The notes under the pieces are model-generated. The model ran no database searches. It saw only the letters and a program-made list of their open reading frames with translations, and had not been told where the DNA came from. 64,000 nt of DNA, taken from Enterobacter cloacae subsp. cloacae ATCC 13047 (GTDB lineage: Bacteria; Pseudomonadota; Gammaproteobacteria; Enterobacterales; Enterobacteriaceae). Below, one piece after another: positions 1 through 10,029 of this stretch. Numbering within the stretch: position 1 is the first letter of the stretch; every line of letters starts with the position of its first letter. The stretch is taken from the NCBI RefSeq assembly GCF_000025565.1, contig NC_014121.1:2356001-2420000 (forward strand), in the 5' to 3' direction. Made by a program: the position numbers and the translations under genes.

Positions 1-94
1 CTGAGTGGGCAGTTTACGTCTTTATTAATCCGTTTATTATTCAAACGAATTACCTTAACGGGTATGACTCACTTTTATATGGAAACTTATTAAT

Positions 95-310
95 ATGACA
101 GTTCAGGACTATTTATTAAAATTTCGCAAGATCAATTCCCTTGAGAGCCTGGAAAAACTGTTTGACCACCTGAACTACACGCTGTCGGATAATCAGGACA
201 TCATCAATATGTATCGTGCAGCGGATCATCGCCGTGCGGAGCTGGTCTCCGGTGGCCGTTTGTTTAACGTCGGCGAAGTGCCTAAGTCCGTATGGCGTTA
301 CGTTTTATAA
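95..310 (+). CDS. cnu: Cnu (YdgT), Hha-family nucleoid-associated protein
   Basis: The 71-residue product matches the Hha/YmoA/Cnu family in length and sequence across its whole length (begins [13 protein letters not shown], ends VWRYVL). Family members bind H-NS or StpA and help silence horizontally acquired genes; E. coli Cnu was also found as an oriC-binding protein. It has no membrane segment or signal peptide and acts in the nucleoid. It lies just upstream of ydgK, as in E. coli, but a long inverted repeat separates the two genes. Confidence 0.95.
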   Translation: MTVQDYLLKFRKINSLESLEKLFDHLNYTLSDNQDIINMYRAADHRRAELVSGGRLFNVGEVPKSVWRYVL

Positions 311-324
311 GAAAGTAGCCATCC

Positions 325-379
325 GCGCGAAATGTTATATACTCTCCGCCCTGCAAACTGGCTGTACAACATTTCGCGC
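325..379. repeat. Perfect 12-bp inverted repeat between cnu and ydgK
   Basis: GCGCGAAATGTT (325-336) is repeated as its exact reverse complement AACATTTCGCGC (368-379), with a 31-nt spacer. In a cnu-ydgK transcript this would form a strong stem just upstream of the ydgK ribosome-binding site (GGGAG, 388-392). No T-run follows, so it does not look like a standard terminator. A processing hairpin, a translational control element or a protein-binding site are all possible. Confidence 0.75.
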
Positions 380-397
380 AGATTTATGGGAGAGTTC

Positions 398-838
398 ATG
401 ACCGCAACGCCTGGAGAAAGAATTGGAGGCTGGTTAATCGCCCCACTGGCATGGCTGCTGGTTGCCTTATTAAGCGCATCACTTGCGCTGCTGCTTTATA
501 CCACCGCGCTGGTTACCCCTCATGCAATCCAGACCCTGATGTCGCAAAGTGTGCTGAATATTACGCTGTGGTTCGTGTCGTTCGTCTTCGCCATTGGCAT
601 GTGGTACTACACGCTGTGGCTAACCATTGCGTTCTTTAAACGCCGCAAAAATGTGCCTAAGCACTACATCATCTGGCTGCTCGTTTCCGTACTGCTGGCG
701 GTGAAAGCCTTTGCTTTTTCACCGGTTTCGGACGCGCTGGCCGTTCGTCAGCTGCTTTTCCCGTTACTGGCGGCGGCGCTTCTGGTGCCCTATTTCAAGC
801 GTTCGACGCGGGTGAAGAACACCTTCGTGAATCCGTAA
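398..838 (+). CDS. ydgK: YdgK, DUF2569-type inner-membrane protein
   Basis: The 146-residue protein matches E. coli YdgK, with the conserved stretches WYYTLWLTIAFFKRR and AFAFSPVSDALAVRQLL. Four hydrophobic segments (about residues 12-34, 52-74, 84-102 and 112-130) predict a small polytopic inner-membrane protein. Function is not established. The ATG at 398 is chosen because it has a GGGAG ribosome-binding site and gives the E. coli length; an upstream in-frame ATG at 332 lies in the inverted repeat and would add 22 unrelated residues. It precedes the rsx operon, separated by a terminator. Confidence 0.9.
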   Translation: MTATPGERIGGWLIAPLAWLLVALLSASLALLLYTTALVTPHAIQTLMSQSVLNITLWFVSFVFAIGMWYYTLWLTIAFFKRRKNVPKHYIIWLLVSVLLAVKAFAFSPVSDALAVRQLLFPLLAAALLVPYFKRSTRVKNTFVNP

Positions 839-859
839 TAACCTTACAGATAACCTGTT

Positions 860-899
860 GTCGCCTGTTGTGGTTTATCCGATAATAGGCGGCTTTTTT
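860..899 (+). terminator. Rho-independent terminator after ydgK
   Basis: A 10-bp stem (860-869 with 884-893, including G-T pairs) is followed by six T. It separates the cnu-ydgK transcript from rsxA, although read-through is possible. Confidence 0.7.
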
Positions 900-914
900 A
901 TTTCAGGCTGAATA

Positions 915-1496
915 ATGACCGATTACTTACTGCTCTTTGTCGGCACAGTGCTGGTTAACAACTTCGTTCTGGTGAAGTTCCTTGGCCTGTGTCCGTTTAT
1001 GGGCGTGTCCAAAAAGCTGGAAACGGCAATGGGCATGGGGCTGGCAACCACCTTCGTGATGACGATGGCGTCCATCTGCGCCTGGTTGATTGATACCTGG
1101 ATCCTCATCCCGCTGGGTTTAGTCTATCTCCGTACGCTGGCCTTCATTCTGGTCATTGCCGTGGTGGTGCAATTTACCGAAATGGTGGTGCGTAAAACCA
1201 GTCCGGCGCTCTATCGTCTGCTGGGTATCTTTCTGCCGTTGATCACCACCAACTGTGCCGTTCTTGGCGTAGCGCTGTTGAACATTAATCTCGGGCATAA
1301 TTTCATGCAGTCGGCGCTGTACGGTTTTTCTGCCGCCGTCGGTTTCTCGCTGGTGATGGTGCTGTTTGCCTCTATTCGTGAGCGCCTCGCCGCAGCGGAT
1401 ATCCCTGCGCCCTTTCGCGGAAACGCGATTGCGCTGGTGACCGCAGGTTTAATGTCTCTGGCCTTTATGGGCTTTAGTGGTCTGGTGAAGTTGTAA
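915..1496 (+). CDS. rsxA: RsxA (RnfA), Rsx electron-transport complex membrane subunit
   Basis: The 193-residue, very hydrophobic protein has six predicted membrane helices and matches RsxA/RnfA end to end ([16 protein letters not shown] at the start). RsxA and RsxE are paralogous membrane subunits of the Rnf-type complex. In E. coli this complex keeps the SoxR [2Fe-2S] cluster reduced and so switches off the superoxide response. The conserved Cys of CPFMG and TTNCAVLG are present. The stop TAA overlaps the rsxB start by one base, so translation is probably coupled. Confidence 0.97.
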   Translation: MTDYLLLFVGTVLVNNFVLVKFLGLCPFMGVSKKLETAMGMGLATTFVMTMASICAWLIDTWILIPLGLVYLRTLAFILVIAVVVQFTEMVVRKTSPALYRLLGIFLPLITTNCAVLGVALLNINLGHNFMQSALYGFSAAVGFSLVMVLFASIRERLAAADIPAPFRGNAIALVTAGLMSLAFMGFSGLVKL

Positions 1497-2074
1497 TGAA
1501 TACCATCTGGATTGCCATCGCCTCCATCAGCGTGCTGGGGTTGGTGTTTGGCCTGATTCTGGGTTACGCCTCCCGCCGATTCGCGGTGGAGGACGATCCT
1601 GTTGTTGAAAAAATCGATGAGCTTTTGCCGCAAAGCCAGTGTGGGCAGTGCGGCTATCCTGGCTGTCGTCCCTATGCAGAAGCCGTGGGTATTCAGGGTG
1701 AGAAAATCAACCGCTGTGCGCCAGGTGGCGAAGCGGTAATGCTGAAAATTGCAGCGCTGCTAAACGTCGACCCGCAACCCATTGACGGCGATGCACAGGT
1801 GCAGGAGCCCGTGCGCGCCCTCGCGGTGATTGACGAAGCGAACTGCATTGGCTGCACCAAGTGTATTCAGGCATGCCCTGTCGACGCCATTGTTGGCGCC
1901 ACCCGCGCCATGCACACCGTTGTGGCGGATCTGTGCACCGGCTGTAACCTCTGCGTGGCACCCTGCCCGACGCAATGTATTGAGTTGCGCCCGGTTGAAA
2001 CGACTACCGAAAGCTGGAAGTGGGATCTTCAAACCATTCCGGTTCGCAATATTCCTGTGGAACAACATGCTTAA
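1496..2074 (+). CDS. rsxB: RsxB (RnfB), iron-sulfur subunit
   Basis: The 192-residue protein has one N-terminal membrane anchor (about residues 5-25), a four-Cys cluster region (CGQCGYPGC plus a downstream Cys) and two classic 4Fe-4S ferredoxin motifs ([12 protein letters not shown] and [12 protein letters not shown]). This is the expected RnfB layout: it passes electrons between the soluble donor side and the membrane subunits. It overlaps rsxA by one base and rsxC by eight bases. Confidence 0.97.
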   Translation: MNTIWIAIASISVLGLVFGLILGYASRRFAVEDDPVVEKIDELLPQSQCGQCGYPGCRPYAEAVGIQGEKINRCAPGGEAVMLKIAALLNVDPQPIDGDAQVQEPVRALAVIDEANCIGCTKCIQACPVDAIVGATRAMHTVVADLCTGCNLCVAPCPTQCIELRPVETTTESWKWDLQTIPVRNIPVEQHA

Positions 2075-3890
2075 GTTATTTTCTGCTTTCAGAAAAGAGA
2101 AGATTTGGGACTTTGACGGCGGGATCCATCCGCCAGAGATGAAAACCCAGTCCAGCGGCACGCCGCTGCGTCAAATTCCGCTGGCGACCCGTTTCGTCAT
2201 GCCGCTGAAGCAGCACATTGGCGCTGAGGGTGAGTTGTGCGTTAAAGAAGGCGATACCGTCCTTCGCGGCCAGCCCTTGACCTTTGGTCGTGGGCGTATG
2301 CTGCCGATCCACGCCCCGACATCCGGTAAAGTGGTGGCGATTACCCCTCACACCGTTGCACATCCGTCAGCCCTCTCCGAACTGAGCGTCATTATTGAAG
2401 CCGACGGCGAAGACCGCTGGATCGAGCGTGATGGCTGGAGCGACTACCGCGCCCGCAGACGGGAAGCGCTTATCGACCGTATTCATCAGTTCGGCGTTGC
2501 CGGGCTGGGTGGCGCAGGGTTCCCGACCGGCGTCAAACTGCGCGGTGGCGGCGATAAAATTCAGACCCTGATTATCAACGCCGCCGAATGCGAACCCTAT
2601 ATCACCGCCGATGACCGTCTGATGCAGGACTGCGCCGCGCAGGTCGTGGAGGGGATCCGTATCCTCGCCCATGTGCTGCAGCCTCGTGAAGTGCTGATTG
2701 GCATTGAGGATAACAAACCGCAGGCCATTTCCATGCTGCGCGCGGTGCTCGCCGGTAGCCACGATATCAGCCTGCGCGTCATTCCGACCAAGTACCCGTC
2801 GGGCGGGGCAAAACAGCTGACGCAAATACTCACCGGAAAGCAGGTTCCCCATGGCGGCCGCTCGTCGGATATTGGCGTGCTGATGCAAAACGTGGGTACC
2901 GCCTACGCCGTGAAACGCGCGGTGATAGACGGTGAACCCCTGACCGAACGCGTGGTGACGCTGACGGGCGAGTCAGTGTCTCGTCCGGGGAACGTCTGGG
3001 CGCGTCTGGGCACGCCGGTTCGTCATCTTCTGGAGCAGGCCGGATTCTGTCCCGGCAGCGATCAGATGGTGATCATGGGCGGCCCATTGATGGGCTTTAC
3101 CCTGCCGTGGCTGGACGTTCCGGTCGTAAAAATCACTAACTGCCTGCTCGCCCCCTCCCCCACCGAAATGGGTGAAGAGCAGGAAGAGAAAGGCTGCATC
3201 CGCTGCAGCGCCTGTGCCGATGCCTGCCCGGCCGATCTGCTTCCTCAGCAGTTGTACTGGTACAGCAAAGGTCAGTTGCACGATAAAGCGCAAGCGCATA
3301 ATCTGGCTGACTGCATCGAATGCGGCGCGTGCGCCTGGGTCTGCCCTAGCAACATTCCGCTGGTGCAGTACTTCCGTCAGGAGAAGGCCGAGATTTATGC
3401 CATCTCGATGGAAGAAAAACGCGCTGCCGAAGCGAAAGCCCGCTTTGAAGCCCGCCAGGCTCGTCTGGAGCGTGAAAAACTGGCCCGTCAGGAGCGTCAT
3501 AAGCAGGCTGCCGTTCAGCCAGGCGAGAAAGATCAGGATGCCATTAACGCGGCGCTGGCTCGCGTGCGCGAGAAAAAAGCGACCGCAGCGCAACCTGTGG
3601 TGATCTCCGCCGGTGAGAAGCCAGATAACAGCGAAGCCATTGCCGCACGTGAAGCGCGTAAGGCCGCGGCGCGCGCGCGTCAGGCGGAAAAAGCGCAAAC
3701 AGGGCAACCGGAAGAAACCCGTGTCGATCCGCGTAAAGCGGCCGTTGAAGCGGCCATCGCCCGCGCCAAAGCACGGAAAGCGGGAGAGCAGCAGGTGGTC
3801 GTTGAGCAAGAGGCCACAGATCCTGGTGAAGCGCTCGTTGAGGTTTGGATCGAGCGATGGCCGCTTCGTAAGCGGCGTTGCCACCGATAA
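2067..3890 (+). CDS. rsxC: RsxC (RnfC), NADH-interacting subunit with a prematurely stopped repeat tail
   Basis: The ORF starts at ATG 2067 ([16 protein letters not shown]), inside the end of rsxB, and stops at TAA 3888-3890 after 607 residues. The catalytic core is intact: a glycine-rich nucleotide/FMN region ([14 protein letters not shown]), SLBB-like domain, and two 4Fe-4S motifs ([24 protein letters not shown] at about residues 375-430). E. coli RsxC is about 740 residues, with a long C-terminal tail of [18 protein letters not shown] repeats. Here the tail is cut short: the same frame continues to 4187 with further repeats but contains TAA at 3888 and TAG at 3999. Shorter RnfC proteins without the tail exist in other bacteria, so function may be kept. 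Confidence 0.85.
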   Translation: MLKLFSAFRKEKIWDFDGGIHPPEMKTQSSGTPLRQIPLATRFVMPLKQHIGAEGELCVKEGDTVLRGQPLTFGRGRMLPIHAPTSGKVVAITPHTVAHPSALSELSVIIEADGEDRWIERDGWSDYRARRREALIDRIHQFGVAGLGGAGFPTGVKLRGGGDKIQTLIINAAECEPYITADDRLMQDCAAQVVEGIRILAHVLQPREVLIGIEDNKPQAISMLRAVLAGSHDISLRVIPTKYPSGGAKQLTQILTGKQVPHGGRSSDIGVLMQNVGTAYAVKRAVIDGEPLTERVVTLTGESVSRPGNVWARLGTPVRHLLEQAGFCPGSDQMVIMGGPLMGFTLPWLDVPVVKITNCLLAPSPTEMGEEQEEKGCIRCSACADACPADLLPQQLYWYSKGQLHDKAQAHNLADCIECGACAWVCPSNIPLVQYFRQEKAEIYAISMEEKRAAEAKARFEARQARLEREKLARQERHKQAAVQPGEKDQDAINAALARVREKKATAAQPVVISAGEKPDNSEAIAAREARKAAARARQAEKAQTGQPEETRVDPRKAAVEAAIARAKARKAGEQQVVVEQEATDPGEALVEVWIERWPLRKRRCHR

Positions 3891-4187
3891 ACAGGCGCAT
3901 CTGATGCGCCTGTCTATCCTTGCAGAGCGGCTGTCGAAGCGGCGATCGCCCGCGTTCAAGCAAAGAAAGCCGCACAGCAACCACTTAAAGCTGCACAATA
4001 GGCACCAGTCGATCCGCGCAAAGCCGCTGTCGAAGCGGCCATCGCTCGGGCCAAAGCGCGTAAAGCGGCTCAGCAGGAAGTACAACAGCCTGCCGCGAAC
4101 GACGATCCACGCAAAGCCGCCGTCGCCGCCGCGATTGCACGCGTTCAGGCGAAGAAAGCCGCACAGCAAGCAGTTAACGAGGATTAA
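3724..4187 (+). repeat. Lys/Ala-rich repeat array of rsxC, partly inverted and with two stops
   Basis: Units encoding [18 protein letters not shown] occur at about 3724-3780, 3918-3975 (degenerate start [18 protein letters not shown]), 4011-4070 and 4104-4165, all in the rsxC frame, which ends at TAA 4185-4187 directly before rsxD. Between the first two units, about 3822-3901, the DNA reads as a repeat unit on the opposite strand: the minus strand encodes [11 protein letters not shown], with an 18-nt block (CGAAGCGGCCATCGCTCG) identical to the unit at 4032-4049. The inverted copy brings the TAA at 3888; a second stop (CAA TAG GCA) is at 3999. The frame is otherwise kept over the full array. 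Confidence 0.8.
3886..3918. repeat. Near-perfect palindrome at the junction of inverted and direct rsxC repeats
   Basis: GATAAACAGGCGCATC (3886-3901) faces GATGCGCCTGTCTATC (3903-3918) with one central base and one mismatch in 16 pairs. The similarity between the two flanks continues outward into the repeat units. It marks the centre of an inverted duplication and contains the premature TAA. Confidence 0.85.
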
Positions 4188-5240
4188 ATGGTTTTCAGAA
4201 TCGCAAGTTCCCCTTACACCCATAACCAGCGCCAGACGTCGCGCATTATGATGCTGGTCTGCCTGGCTGCACTGCCGGGTATTGCCGTTCAGTTCTGGTT
4301 TTTCGGCTGGGGAACCCTGTTCCAGTTAGCACTGGGCTGTGCCAGCGCCGTAGCGGCCGAAGCGCTGGTGCTGAAGCTGCGTAAGATGAACATCTCCCGT
4401 ATTCTCAGCGATAACTCCGCTCTGCTGACGGGCCTGCTGCTGGCCATCAGTATTCCGCCGTTTGCGCCGTGGTGGATGATCGTGCTCGGTACGGTGTTTG
4501 CGGTGATTATTGCCAAACAGCTGTACGGTGGGCTGGGCCACAATCCCTTTAACCCGGCGATGGTCGGCTACGTGGTACTGCTTATCTCCTTCCCGGTACA
4601 AATGACCAGCTGGCTGCCGCCGCACGATATCGCCGCCACGGTGCCGGGTTTTATGGATGCCCTTCAGGTGATCTTTTCCGGCCATACGGCGTCCGGTGCC
4701 GATATGAATGCGTTGCGTATGGGCGTGGATGGTGTCAGCCAGGCCACACCGCTCGATACGTTTAAAACGTCCCTGCGTGCCGGGCACAGCGTTGAGCAGA
4801 TCATGCAATCAGCCATCTACAGCGGCGTGCTGGCCGGTGCAGGCTGGCAGTGGGTTAACCTGGCATATCTGTTGGGCGGCCTGTTCCTGCTGCAGCAGAA
4901 AGCGATCCGCTGGCATATTCCGGTGAGCTTTCTGGTCACGCTCGCGGTCTGCTCCACGCTGGGCTGGCTCTTCTCCCCTGAATCCCTGGCGAGCCCGCAG
5001 ATGCATCTGCTCTCTGGTGCCACCATGCTGGGCGCGTTCTTTATTCTGACCGATCCGGTGACCGCCTCGACCACCAATCGCGGTCGTCTGATCTTCGGTG
5101 CGCTGGCCGGTCTGCTGGTGTGGCTGATCCGCAGTTTCGGCGGATACCCGGATGGCGTAGCGTTCGCCGTCCTGCTTGCCAACATCACCGTTCCGCTCAT
5201 TGACTACTACACGCGCCCGCGCGTGTACGGCCATCGGTAA
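4188..5240 (+). CDS. rsxD: RsxD (RnfD), membrane subunit with covalent FMN
   Basis: The 350-residue polytopic membrane protein matches E. coli RsxD (352 residues). It contains the S/TGAT-type flavinylation motif ([10 protein letters not shown], followed by [10 protein letters not shown]), in which the Thr carries FMN through a phosphoester bond. Hydrophobic helices cluster at residues 20-130 and 205-340. The ATG follows the final rsxC-frame stop directly, with GAGG about 5 nt upstream, so it can be translated even though rsxC ends early. Confidence 0.96.
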   Translation: MVFRIASSPYTHNQRQTSRIMMLVCLAALPGIAVQFWFFGWGTLFQLALGCASAVAAEALVLKLRKMNISRILSDNSALLTGLLLAISIPPFAPWWMIVLGTVFAVIIAKQLYGGLGHNPFNPAMVGYVVLLISFPVQMTSWLPPHDIAATVPGFMDALQVIFSGHTASGADMNALRMGVDGVSQATPLDTFKTSLRAGHSVEQIMQSAIYSGVLAGAGWQWVNLAYLLGGLFLLQQKAIRWHIPVSFLVTLAVCSTLGWLFSPESLASPQMHLLSGATMLGAFFILTDPVTASTTNRGRLIFGALAGLLVWLIRSFGGYPDGVAFAVLLANITVPLIDYYTRPRVYGHR

Positions 5241-5250
5241 GGGTTTCGCG

Positions 5251-5871
5251 ATGCTGAAAACAATGCAAAAACATGGCGTCACGCTGGCCATTTTCGCTGC
5301 TGTCCTCACCGGGATGACGGCACTGGTGAACGAACTGACCAAAACGACCATTGATGAACAGGCCGCGAAGCAGCAACGCGCGCTGTTCGATCAGGTGATG
5401 CCGTCTGATTTCTACGATAATGACCTGCAGAAAAGCTGTTACGTGGTACAGGCGCCGCAGTTAGGTAAAGGCCCGCATCGTCTCTATATCGCCCGTAAAG
5501 GCGATAACGCGGTGGGCGTGGTGATGGAGGCCACGGCACCAGACGGGTATTCCGGTGCCATTCAGCTCCTTGTGGGTACCGATTTTTCCGGTACCGTGTT
5601 GGGTACCCGCGTGACTCAACACCACGAAACGCCGGGCCTTGGGGATAAAATTGAGACACGCCTGAGCGACTGGATTTTGCATTTTGCCGGTAAGGTGATC
5701 CACGGCGAAGCGGACCCGGCATTTGCCGTCAAGAAAGATGGCGGCGAGTTTGACCAGTTCACCGGGGCCACTATTACGCCGCGTGCCGTCGTGAATGCCG
5801 TAAAACGTGCCGGGTTGTATGCAGAAACGCTGCCTGCACAGATTAACAATCTTCCGGCCTGTGAGGAGTGA
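5251..5871 (+). CDS. rsxG: RsxG (RnfG), periplasmic-facing FMN subunit
   Basis: The 206-residue protein has an N-terminal membrane anchor (about residues 9-28) and an FMN-binding domain with [11 protein letters not shown] and the flavinylation motif [12 protein letters not shown] near residue 175. It matches E. coli RsxG in length when started at ATG 5251; the longer upstream frame would run back into rsxD. The conserved block [12 protein letters not shown] is present. Confidence 0.96.
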   Translation: MLKTMQKHGVTLAIFAAVLTGMTALVNELTKTTIDEQAAKQQRALFDQVMPSDFYDNDLQKSCYVVQAPQLGKGPHRLYIARKGDNAVGVVMEATAPDGYSGAIQLLVGTDFSGTVLGTRVTQHHETPGLGDKIETRLSDWILHFAGKVIHGEADPAFAVKKDGGEFDQFTGATITPRAVVNAVKRAGLYAETLPAQINNLPACEE

Positions 5872-5873
5872 GC

Positions 5874-6560
5874 ATGAGCCAGGTTAAAGAGGTTATTGTC
5901 CAGGGGTTGTGGAAGAACAACTCCGCGCTGGTACAGTTGCTGGGATTGTGCCCGCTGCTGGCGGTGACATCCACCGCTACCAACGCATTGGGGCTGGGGC
6001 TTGCCACCACGCTGGTGCTGACCCTGACCAACCTCTCCATTTCCACCCTGCGCCGCTGGACGCCGTCGGAAATCCGTATTCCGATTTACGTCATGATCAT
6101 CGCGTCAGTGGTGAGCATCGTTCAAATGCTGATTAACGCCTACGCGTTCGGTCTGTATCAGTCACTGGGGATTTTTATTCCGCTGATCGTTACCAACTGT
6201 ATCGTGGTGGGGCGTGCAGAAGCCTTTGCCGTGAAGAACACCCCGGCGATGTCGGCCCTGGATGGTTTCTCCATCGGAATGGGAGCCACCTGCGCGATGT
6301 TCGTTCTGGGCTCACTGCGTGAAATTCTTGGCAACGGTACCCTCTTCGACGGCGCAGACGCGCTGCTGGGAAGCTGGGCTAAAGTTTTACGCATCGAGGT
6401 GTTTCATACGGATACGCCGTTCCTGCTGGCTATGCTGCCACCGGGTGCGTTTATTGGCCTTGGCATGATGCTGGCGATAAAATACCTGATTGATGAAAAA
6501 CGTAAGCGCCGCGCGGCTGAGCGCAGCGTGCAGGAAGGGATACCCGGGAAAGCCTCATGA
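5874..6560 (+). CDS. rsxE: RsxE (RnfE), membrane subunit
   Basis: The 228-residue protein has six predicted membrane helices, is paralogous to RsxA and nearly identical to E. coli RsxE ([25 protein letters not shown]). The ATG at 5874 is preferred because GAGGAG lies 5 nt upstream; a GTG at 5868 overlaps the rsxG stop. The Cys-containing motifs LGLCPLLA and VTNCIVVG, shared with RsxA, are present. Its stop overlaps the nth start (ATGA). Confidence 0.96.
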   Translation: MSQVKEVIVQGLWKNNSALVQLLGLCPLLAVTSTATNALGLGLATTLVLTLTNLSISTLRRWTPSEIRIPIYVMIIASVVSIVQMLINAYAFGLYQSLGIFIPLIVTNCIVVGRAEAFAVKNTPAMSALDGFSIGMGATCAMFVLGSLREILGNGTLFDGADALLGSWAKVLRIEVFHTDTPFLLAMLPPGAFIGLGMMLAIKYLIDEKRKRRAAERSVQEGIPGKAS

Positions 6561-7192
6561 ACAAAGAAAAGCGCATTGCGATCCTCACCCGTCTTCGGGA
6601 CGCAAACCCGCACCCGACGACTGAGCTGAATTTCACTTCGCCGTTTGAGCTGCTGATCGCAGTGCTGCTTTCGGCTCAGGCCACTGACGTGAGCGTGAAT
6701 AAGGCCACCGCCCTGCTCTATCCGATGGCCAATACCCCGAAAGCCATGCTGGAGCTGGGCGTGGAAGGGGTGAAGTCTTATATCAAAACCATCGGGCTGT
6801 TTAACAGCAAAGCGGAGAACGTCATTAAGACCTGCCGCATTTTGCTGGAGCGTCACGGTGGTGAAGTGCCGGAAGATCGCGAGGCGCTGGAAGCGTTGCC
6901 GGGTGTGGGACGTAAAACGGCGAATGTGGTACTGAACACCGCGTTTGGCTGGCCGACCATCGCGGTTGATACCCATATTTTCCGTGTCGCTAACCGAACC
7001 AACTTCGCTCCGGGTAAAAATGTCGAACAGGTGGAGGAGAAGCTGTTAAAAGTGGTTCCCGCTGAATTCAAAGTCGACTGTCATCACTGGCTTATCCTGC
7101 ATGGCCGTTATACCTGCATTGCCAGAAAGCCTCGCTGCGGCTCATGTATCATTGAAGATCTCTGCGAATATAAAGAAAAAGTGTATCCCTGA
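6557..7192 (+). CDS. nth: Endonuclease III, DNA N-glycosylase/AP lyase
   Basis: The 211-residue product matches E. coli Nth ([26 protein letters not shown]). It removes oxidised pyrimidines and nicks at abasic sites. The helix-hairpin-helix and catalytic Lys region ([18 protein letters not shown]), the catalytic Asp ([11 protein letters not shown]) and the C-terminal 4Fe-4S motif (C-X6-C-X2-C-X5-[18 protein letters not shown]) are all visible. It overlaps rsxE by four bases and is the last gene of the rsx transcript. Confidence 0.98.
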   Translation: MNKEKRIAILTRLRDANPHPTTELNFTSPFELLIAVLLSAQATDVSVNKATALLYPMANTPKAMLELGVEGVKSYIKTIGLFNSKAENVIKTCRILLERHGGEVPEDREALEALPGVGRKTANVVLNTAFGWPTIAVDTHIFRVANRTNFAPGKNVEQVEEKLLKVVPAEFKVDCHHWLILHGRYTCIARKPRCGSCIIEDLCEYKEKVYP

Positions 7193-7231
7193 ACGGCGCT
7201 ATTTATTTACTTTCGCATCATCAAGACCTTA

Positions 7232-7265
7232 CTAAAGGAAGGCTTAACTAAAAACCTTCCTTTAG
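7232..7265 (+). terminator. Hairpin downstream of nth, probable end of the rsx-nth transcript
   Basis: A perfect 11-bp stem (CTAAAGGAAGG, 7232-7242, with CCTTCCTTTAG, 7255-7265) has a 12-nt loop. There is no T-run after it, so termination would be non-canonical or it may only protect the 3' end. Confidence 0.5.
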
Positions 7266-7370
7266 GCCGCAAGTTGTCCGCTTGTGTTCTCTTACGCCCT
7301 GTCAATTGTTCGGTCATTTAACGCTCAAACAGGTTAATAGTTTTTTCACTACCGAAAATTTCTATACATT

Positions 7371-7386
7371 TGTGATCGCGATCACT
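7371..7386. promoter_or_regulatory. Probable CRP binding site in the nth-dtpA gap
   Basis: TGTGATCGCGATCACT fits the CRP consensus TGTGA-N6-TCACA at nine of ten core positions and is fully symmetric in its centre. It lies about 420 bp upstream of dtpA. The 615-bp gap 7193-7807 has no convincing gene; besides this site I see the hairpin at 7232 and an OmpR-like stretch at 7649. Confidence 0.6.
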
Positions 7387-7648
7387 CTGATAACTTCATG
7401 TTGATTTTTTGTTGTCAGATCCCACCTAAACCCTCTGCCAGACAAGATGTAATCCTTCAATAGCCGCAGATAAGACCACTCATTTTTCAGAATATGGGCT
7501 ATATGACTACATTTAACGGTAAATAGCAGAACATATCGCCACACAACCCTCTCCGCCGGTTTTTCGCAGTCAAAAAAACCAACAAAACCCATTGTGTGAA
7601 ATTTAACGCTGAATAACATTTGCAGAAACCGAGGATTATAGCGGCTCA

Positions 7649-7675
7649 GTTATATGTAACAGATTATTACAAACG
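7649..7675. promoter_or_regulatory. OmpR-like tandem site upstream of dtpA
   Basis: The AT-rich stretch contains GTTATATGTAACAG followed by ATTATTACAAAC, which resembles the GTAACA/TTACAAAC half-sites of OmpR boxes. E. coli dtpA (tppB) is known to depend on OmpR-EnvZ. The assignment is by resemblance and position only. Confidence 0.35.
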
Positions 7676-7807
7676 TATTGCCAGACGGGTCAGGATAGTG
7701 AACATTACCCGCCGTTTCTCCTCCCAATATAACTATAAAGCGGATGGACTCCGACCATCACGCTATGAACACCCCCGTTAATATGGGATGTAAAAAAAGA
7801 GGTATAT

Positions 7808-9316
7808 GTGTCAACTGCAAACAATAAACCAACAGATGAAAGCGTGAGTTTGAACGCTTTTAAACAGCCAAAAGCGTTCTATCTCATCTTCTCTATCGAG
7901 TTATGGGAGCGTTTTGGTTATTACGGCCTGCAAGGGATCATGGCGGTTTACCTGGTAAAACAGCTGGGTATGTCCGAAGCCGATTCCATCACGCTGTTCT
8001 CTTCATTCAGTGCCCTCGTTTACGGTCTGGTCGCGATTGGCGGCTGGCTTGGTGATAAAGTTCTGGGTACGAAGCGTGTCATTATGCTGGGCGCCATTGT
8101 TCTGGCAATCGGCTATGGTCTGGTTGCCTGGTCTGGTCATGACGCAGCCGTAGTCTATATGGGTATGGCAACCATCGCCGTCGGTAACGGATTGTTCAAA
8201 GCGAACCCGTCTTCCCTGCTCTCTACCTGCTACAGCAAAGATGACCCACGTCTGGACGGTGCATTCACCATGTACTACATGTCCATCAACATTGGTTCAT
8301 TCTTCTCCATGCTGGCAACCCCATGGCTCGCCGCAAAATTCGGCTGGAGCGTGGCGTTTGCGCTGAGCTTTGTCGGTATGCTGATTACCGTTGTGAACTT
8401 CCTGTTCTGCCGTAGCTGGGTTAAGGACTACGGTTCAAAACCTGATTTCGAACCGGTGCATATGGGCAAACTGCTGGCCACCATCGTGGGTGTTGTTATC
8501 CTCGCGGCCATCGCCACCTGGTTGCTGCATAACCAGGGTGTTGCACGTGCCGTTCTGGGCGTGGTGGCACTGGGTATCGTCATCATCTTCGCGAAAGAAG
8601 CCTTCGCGATGCAAGGTGCGGCCCGTCGCAAGATGATTGTGGCCTTCATTCTGATGCTGGAAGCGATTATCTTCTTCGTGCTCTACAGCCAGATGCCAAC
8701 CTCGCTGAACTTCTTCGCTATTCGCAACGTTGAGCACTCCATCCTGGGTATCGCGTTCGAGCCGGAGCAGTATCAGGCGCTGAACCCGTTCTGGATCATG
8801 ATTGGTAGCCCAATTCTGGCGGCTATCTATAACAAGATGGGTGACCGTCTGCCAATGCCGCACAAGTTCGCCATCGGTATGGTGCTGTGCTCTGGTGCGT
8901 TCCTCGTGCTGCCACTGGGTACCAAATTTGCGACTGACGCCGGTATCGTCTCCGTTAACTGGCTGATCCTGAGCTATGCCCTGCAGTCTATCGGTGAACT
9001 GATGATCTCCGGTCTGGGTCTGGCGATGGTTGCACAGCTGGTGCCACAGCGTCTGATGGGCTTCATCATGGGTAGCTGGTTCCTGACCACTGCCGGTGCA
9101 GCCATCATCGCAGGTAAGATCGCAAACCTGATGGCGGTGCCTGAGAACGTGACTGACCCGCTGGTTTCACTGAATGTGTACGGCACCGTCTTCCTGCAGA
9201 TTGGTATCGCAACGGCGGTTATCGCGGCTTTGATGCTGCTGACGGCACCGAAGCTGAACCGTATGACTCAGGACGACGACAAAGCGACGAAAGCGACCGA
9301 AACCGCTACCGCGTAA
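7808..9316 (+). CDS. dtpA: DtpA (TppB), proton-dependent di-/tripeptide permease
   Basis: The 502-residue POT/PTR-family transporter is nearly identical to E. coli DtpA. It carries the [10 protein letters not shown] (ExxER) proton-coupling motif near residue 32, the PTR signature region around [11 protein letters not shown], and about 14 hydrophobic helices. It imports di- and tripeptides across the inner membrane with protons. The start is GTG at 7808 with AAGAGG upstream, as in E. coli. Confidence 0.98.
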   Translation: MSTANNKPTDESVSLNAFKQPKAFYLIFSIELWERFGYYGLQGIMAVYLVKQLGMSEADSITLFSSFSALVYGLVAIGGWLGDKVLGTKRVIMLGAIVLAIGYGLVAWSGHDAAVVYMGMATIAVGNGLFKANPSSLLSTCYSKDDPRLDGAFTMYYMSINIGSFFSMLATPWLAAKFGWSVAFALSFVGMLITVVNFLFCRSWVKDYGSKPDFEPVHMGKLLATIVGVVILAAIATWLLHNQGVARAVLGVVALGIVIIFAKEAFAMQGAARRKMIVAFILMLEAIIFFVLYSQMPTSLNFFAIRNVEHSILGIAFEPEQYQALNPFWIMIGSPILAAIYNKMGDRLPMPHKFAIGMVLCSGAFLVLPLGTKFATDAGIVSVNWLILSYALQSIGELMISGLGLAMVAQLVPQRLMGFIMGSWFLTTAGAAIIAGKIANLMAVPENVTDPLVSLNVYGTVFLQIGIATAVIAALMLLTAPKLNRMTQDDDKATKATETATA

Positions 9317-9334
9317 CGTTATTGAGAAACGATG

Positions 9335-9364
9335 AGCCGCTAATTTATTAGCGGCTTTTTTTTT
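9335..9364 (+). terminator. Rho-independent terminator of dtpA
   Basis: A 9-bp stem (AGCCGCTAA, 9335-9343, with TTAGCGGCT, 9348-9356), TTTA loop and a run of nine T. Confidence 0.93.
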
Positions 9365-9414
9365 GTTTGCTTGCGCACTAACATAGCTGAAACCTCAGCA
9401 AAAAGGAGTTACCG

Positions 9415-10020
9415 ATGAAACTGTTCTACAAACCGGGCGCGTGCTCTCTTGCTTCCCATATTACCCTGCGCGAGAGCGGCAAAGATTTCACGCTGGACGG
9501 CGTTGACCTGATGAAAAAGCGCCTGGAAAACGGCGACGATTTTTTTGCGATTAACCCGAAGGGACAAGTTCCGGCCCTGCTTCTGGATGACGGTACCCTG
9601 CTGACAGAAGGCGTCGCCATTATGCAGTACCTGGCAGACAGCGTGCCCGATCGCCAGCTGCTGGCCCCGGTAAGTACGGTTTCACGCTATAAAACGCTCG
9701 AGTGGCTGAACTACATTGCAACCGAACTGCATAAAGGATTTACGCCGTTGTTCCGCCCGGATACACCGGAAGAGTACAAACCGACCGTTCGCGCCCTGCT
9801 GGAGAAAAAGCTGCAGTACGTCAATGAGTCATTGAAGGACGACCAGTATATCTGCGGGGCACGCTTCACCATTGCCGATGCGTATCTCTTTACCGTGCTG
9901 CGCTGGGCGCGTGCGGTTAAGCTGAATCTGGACGGGTTAGACCATATCGCAGCATATATGACGCGTATGGCGGAGCGCCCTGCGGTGGCCGCGGCGCTGA
10001 AAGCGGAAGGATTGAATTAA
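9415..10020 (+). CDS. gstA: Glutathione S-transferase GstA
   Basis: The 201-residue protein matches the bacterial beta-class GST. The N-terminal thioredoxin-like domain contains the beta-class residues of [12 protein letters not shown] (Cys10), the cis-Pro region [11 protein letters not shown] and the glutathione-binding [13 protein letters not shown]; the C-terminal helical domain contains the conserved N-capping motif FTIADAYLF. It conjugates glutathione to electrophiles in the cytoplasm. It has its own AAGGAG ribosome-binding site and no clear operon partner. Confidence 0.96.
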   Translation: MKLFYKPGACSLASHITLRESGKDFTLDGVDLMKKRLENGDDFFAINPKGQVPALLLDDGTLLTEGVAIMQYLADSVPDRQLLAPVSTVSRYKTLEWLNYIATELHKGFTPLFRPDTPEEYKPTVRALLEKKLQYVNESLKDDQYICGARFTIADAYLFTVLRWARAVKLNLDGLDHIAAYMTRMAERPAVAAALKAEGLN

Positions 10021-10029
10021 CCGGTCGTT

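Noticed and set aside
1..94. Small gene blr upstream of cnu
   Set aside because: The 94 bp before cnu are too short to hold it and show no matching frame; it would lie before the window.
2973..4223. 416-residue minus-strand frame across rsxC
   Set aside because: Leu/Arg/Cys-rich composition typical of antisense reading of Ala/Lys repeats. Only the short [11 protein letters not shown] part is informative, as an inverted repeat unit.
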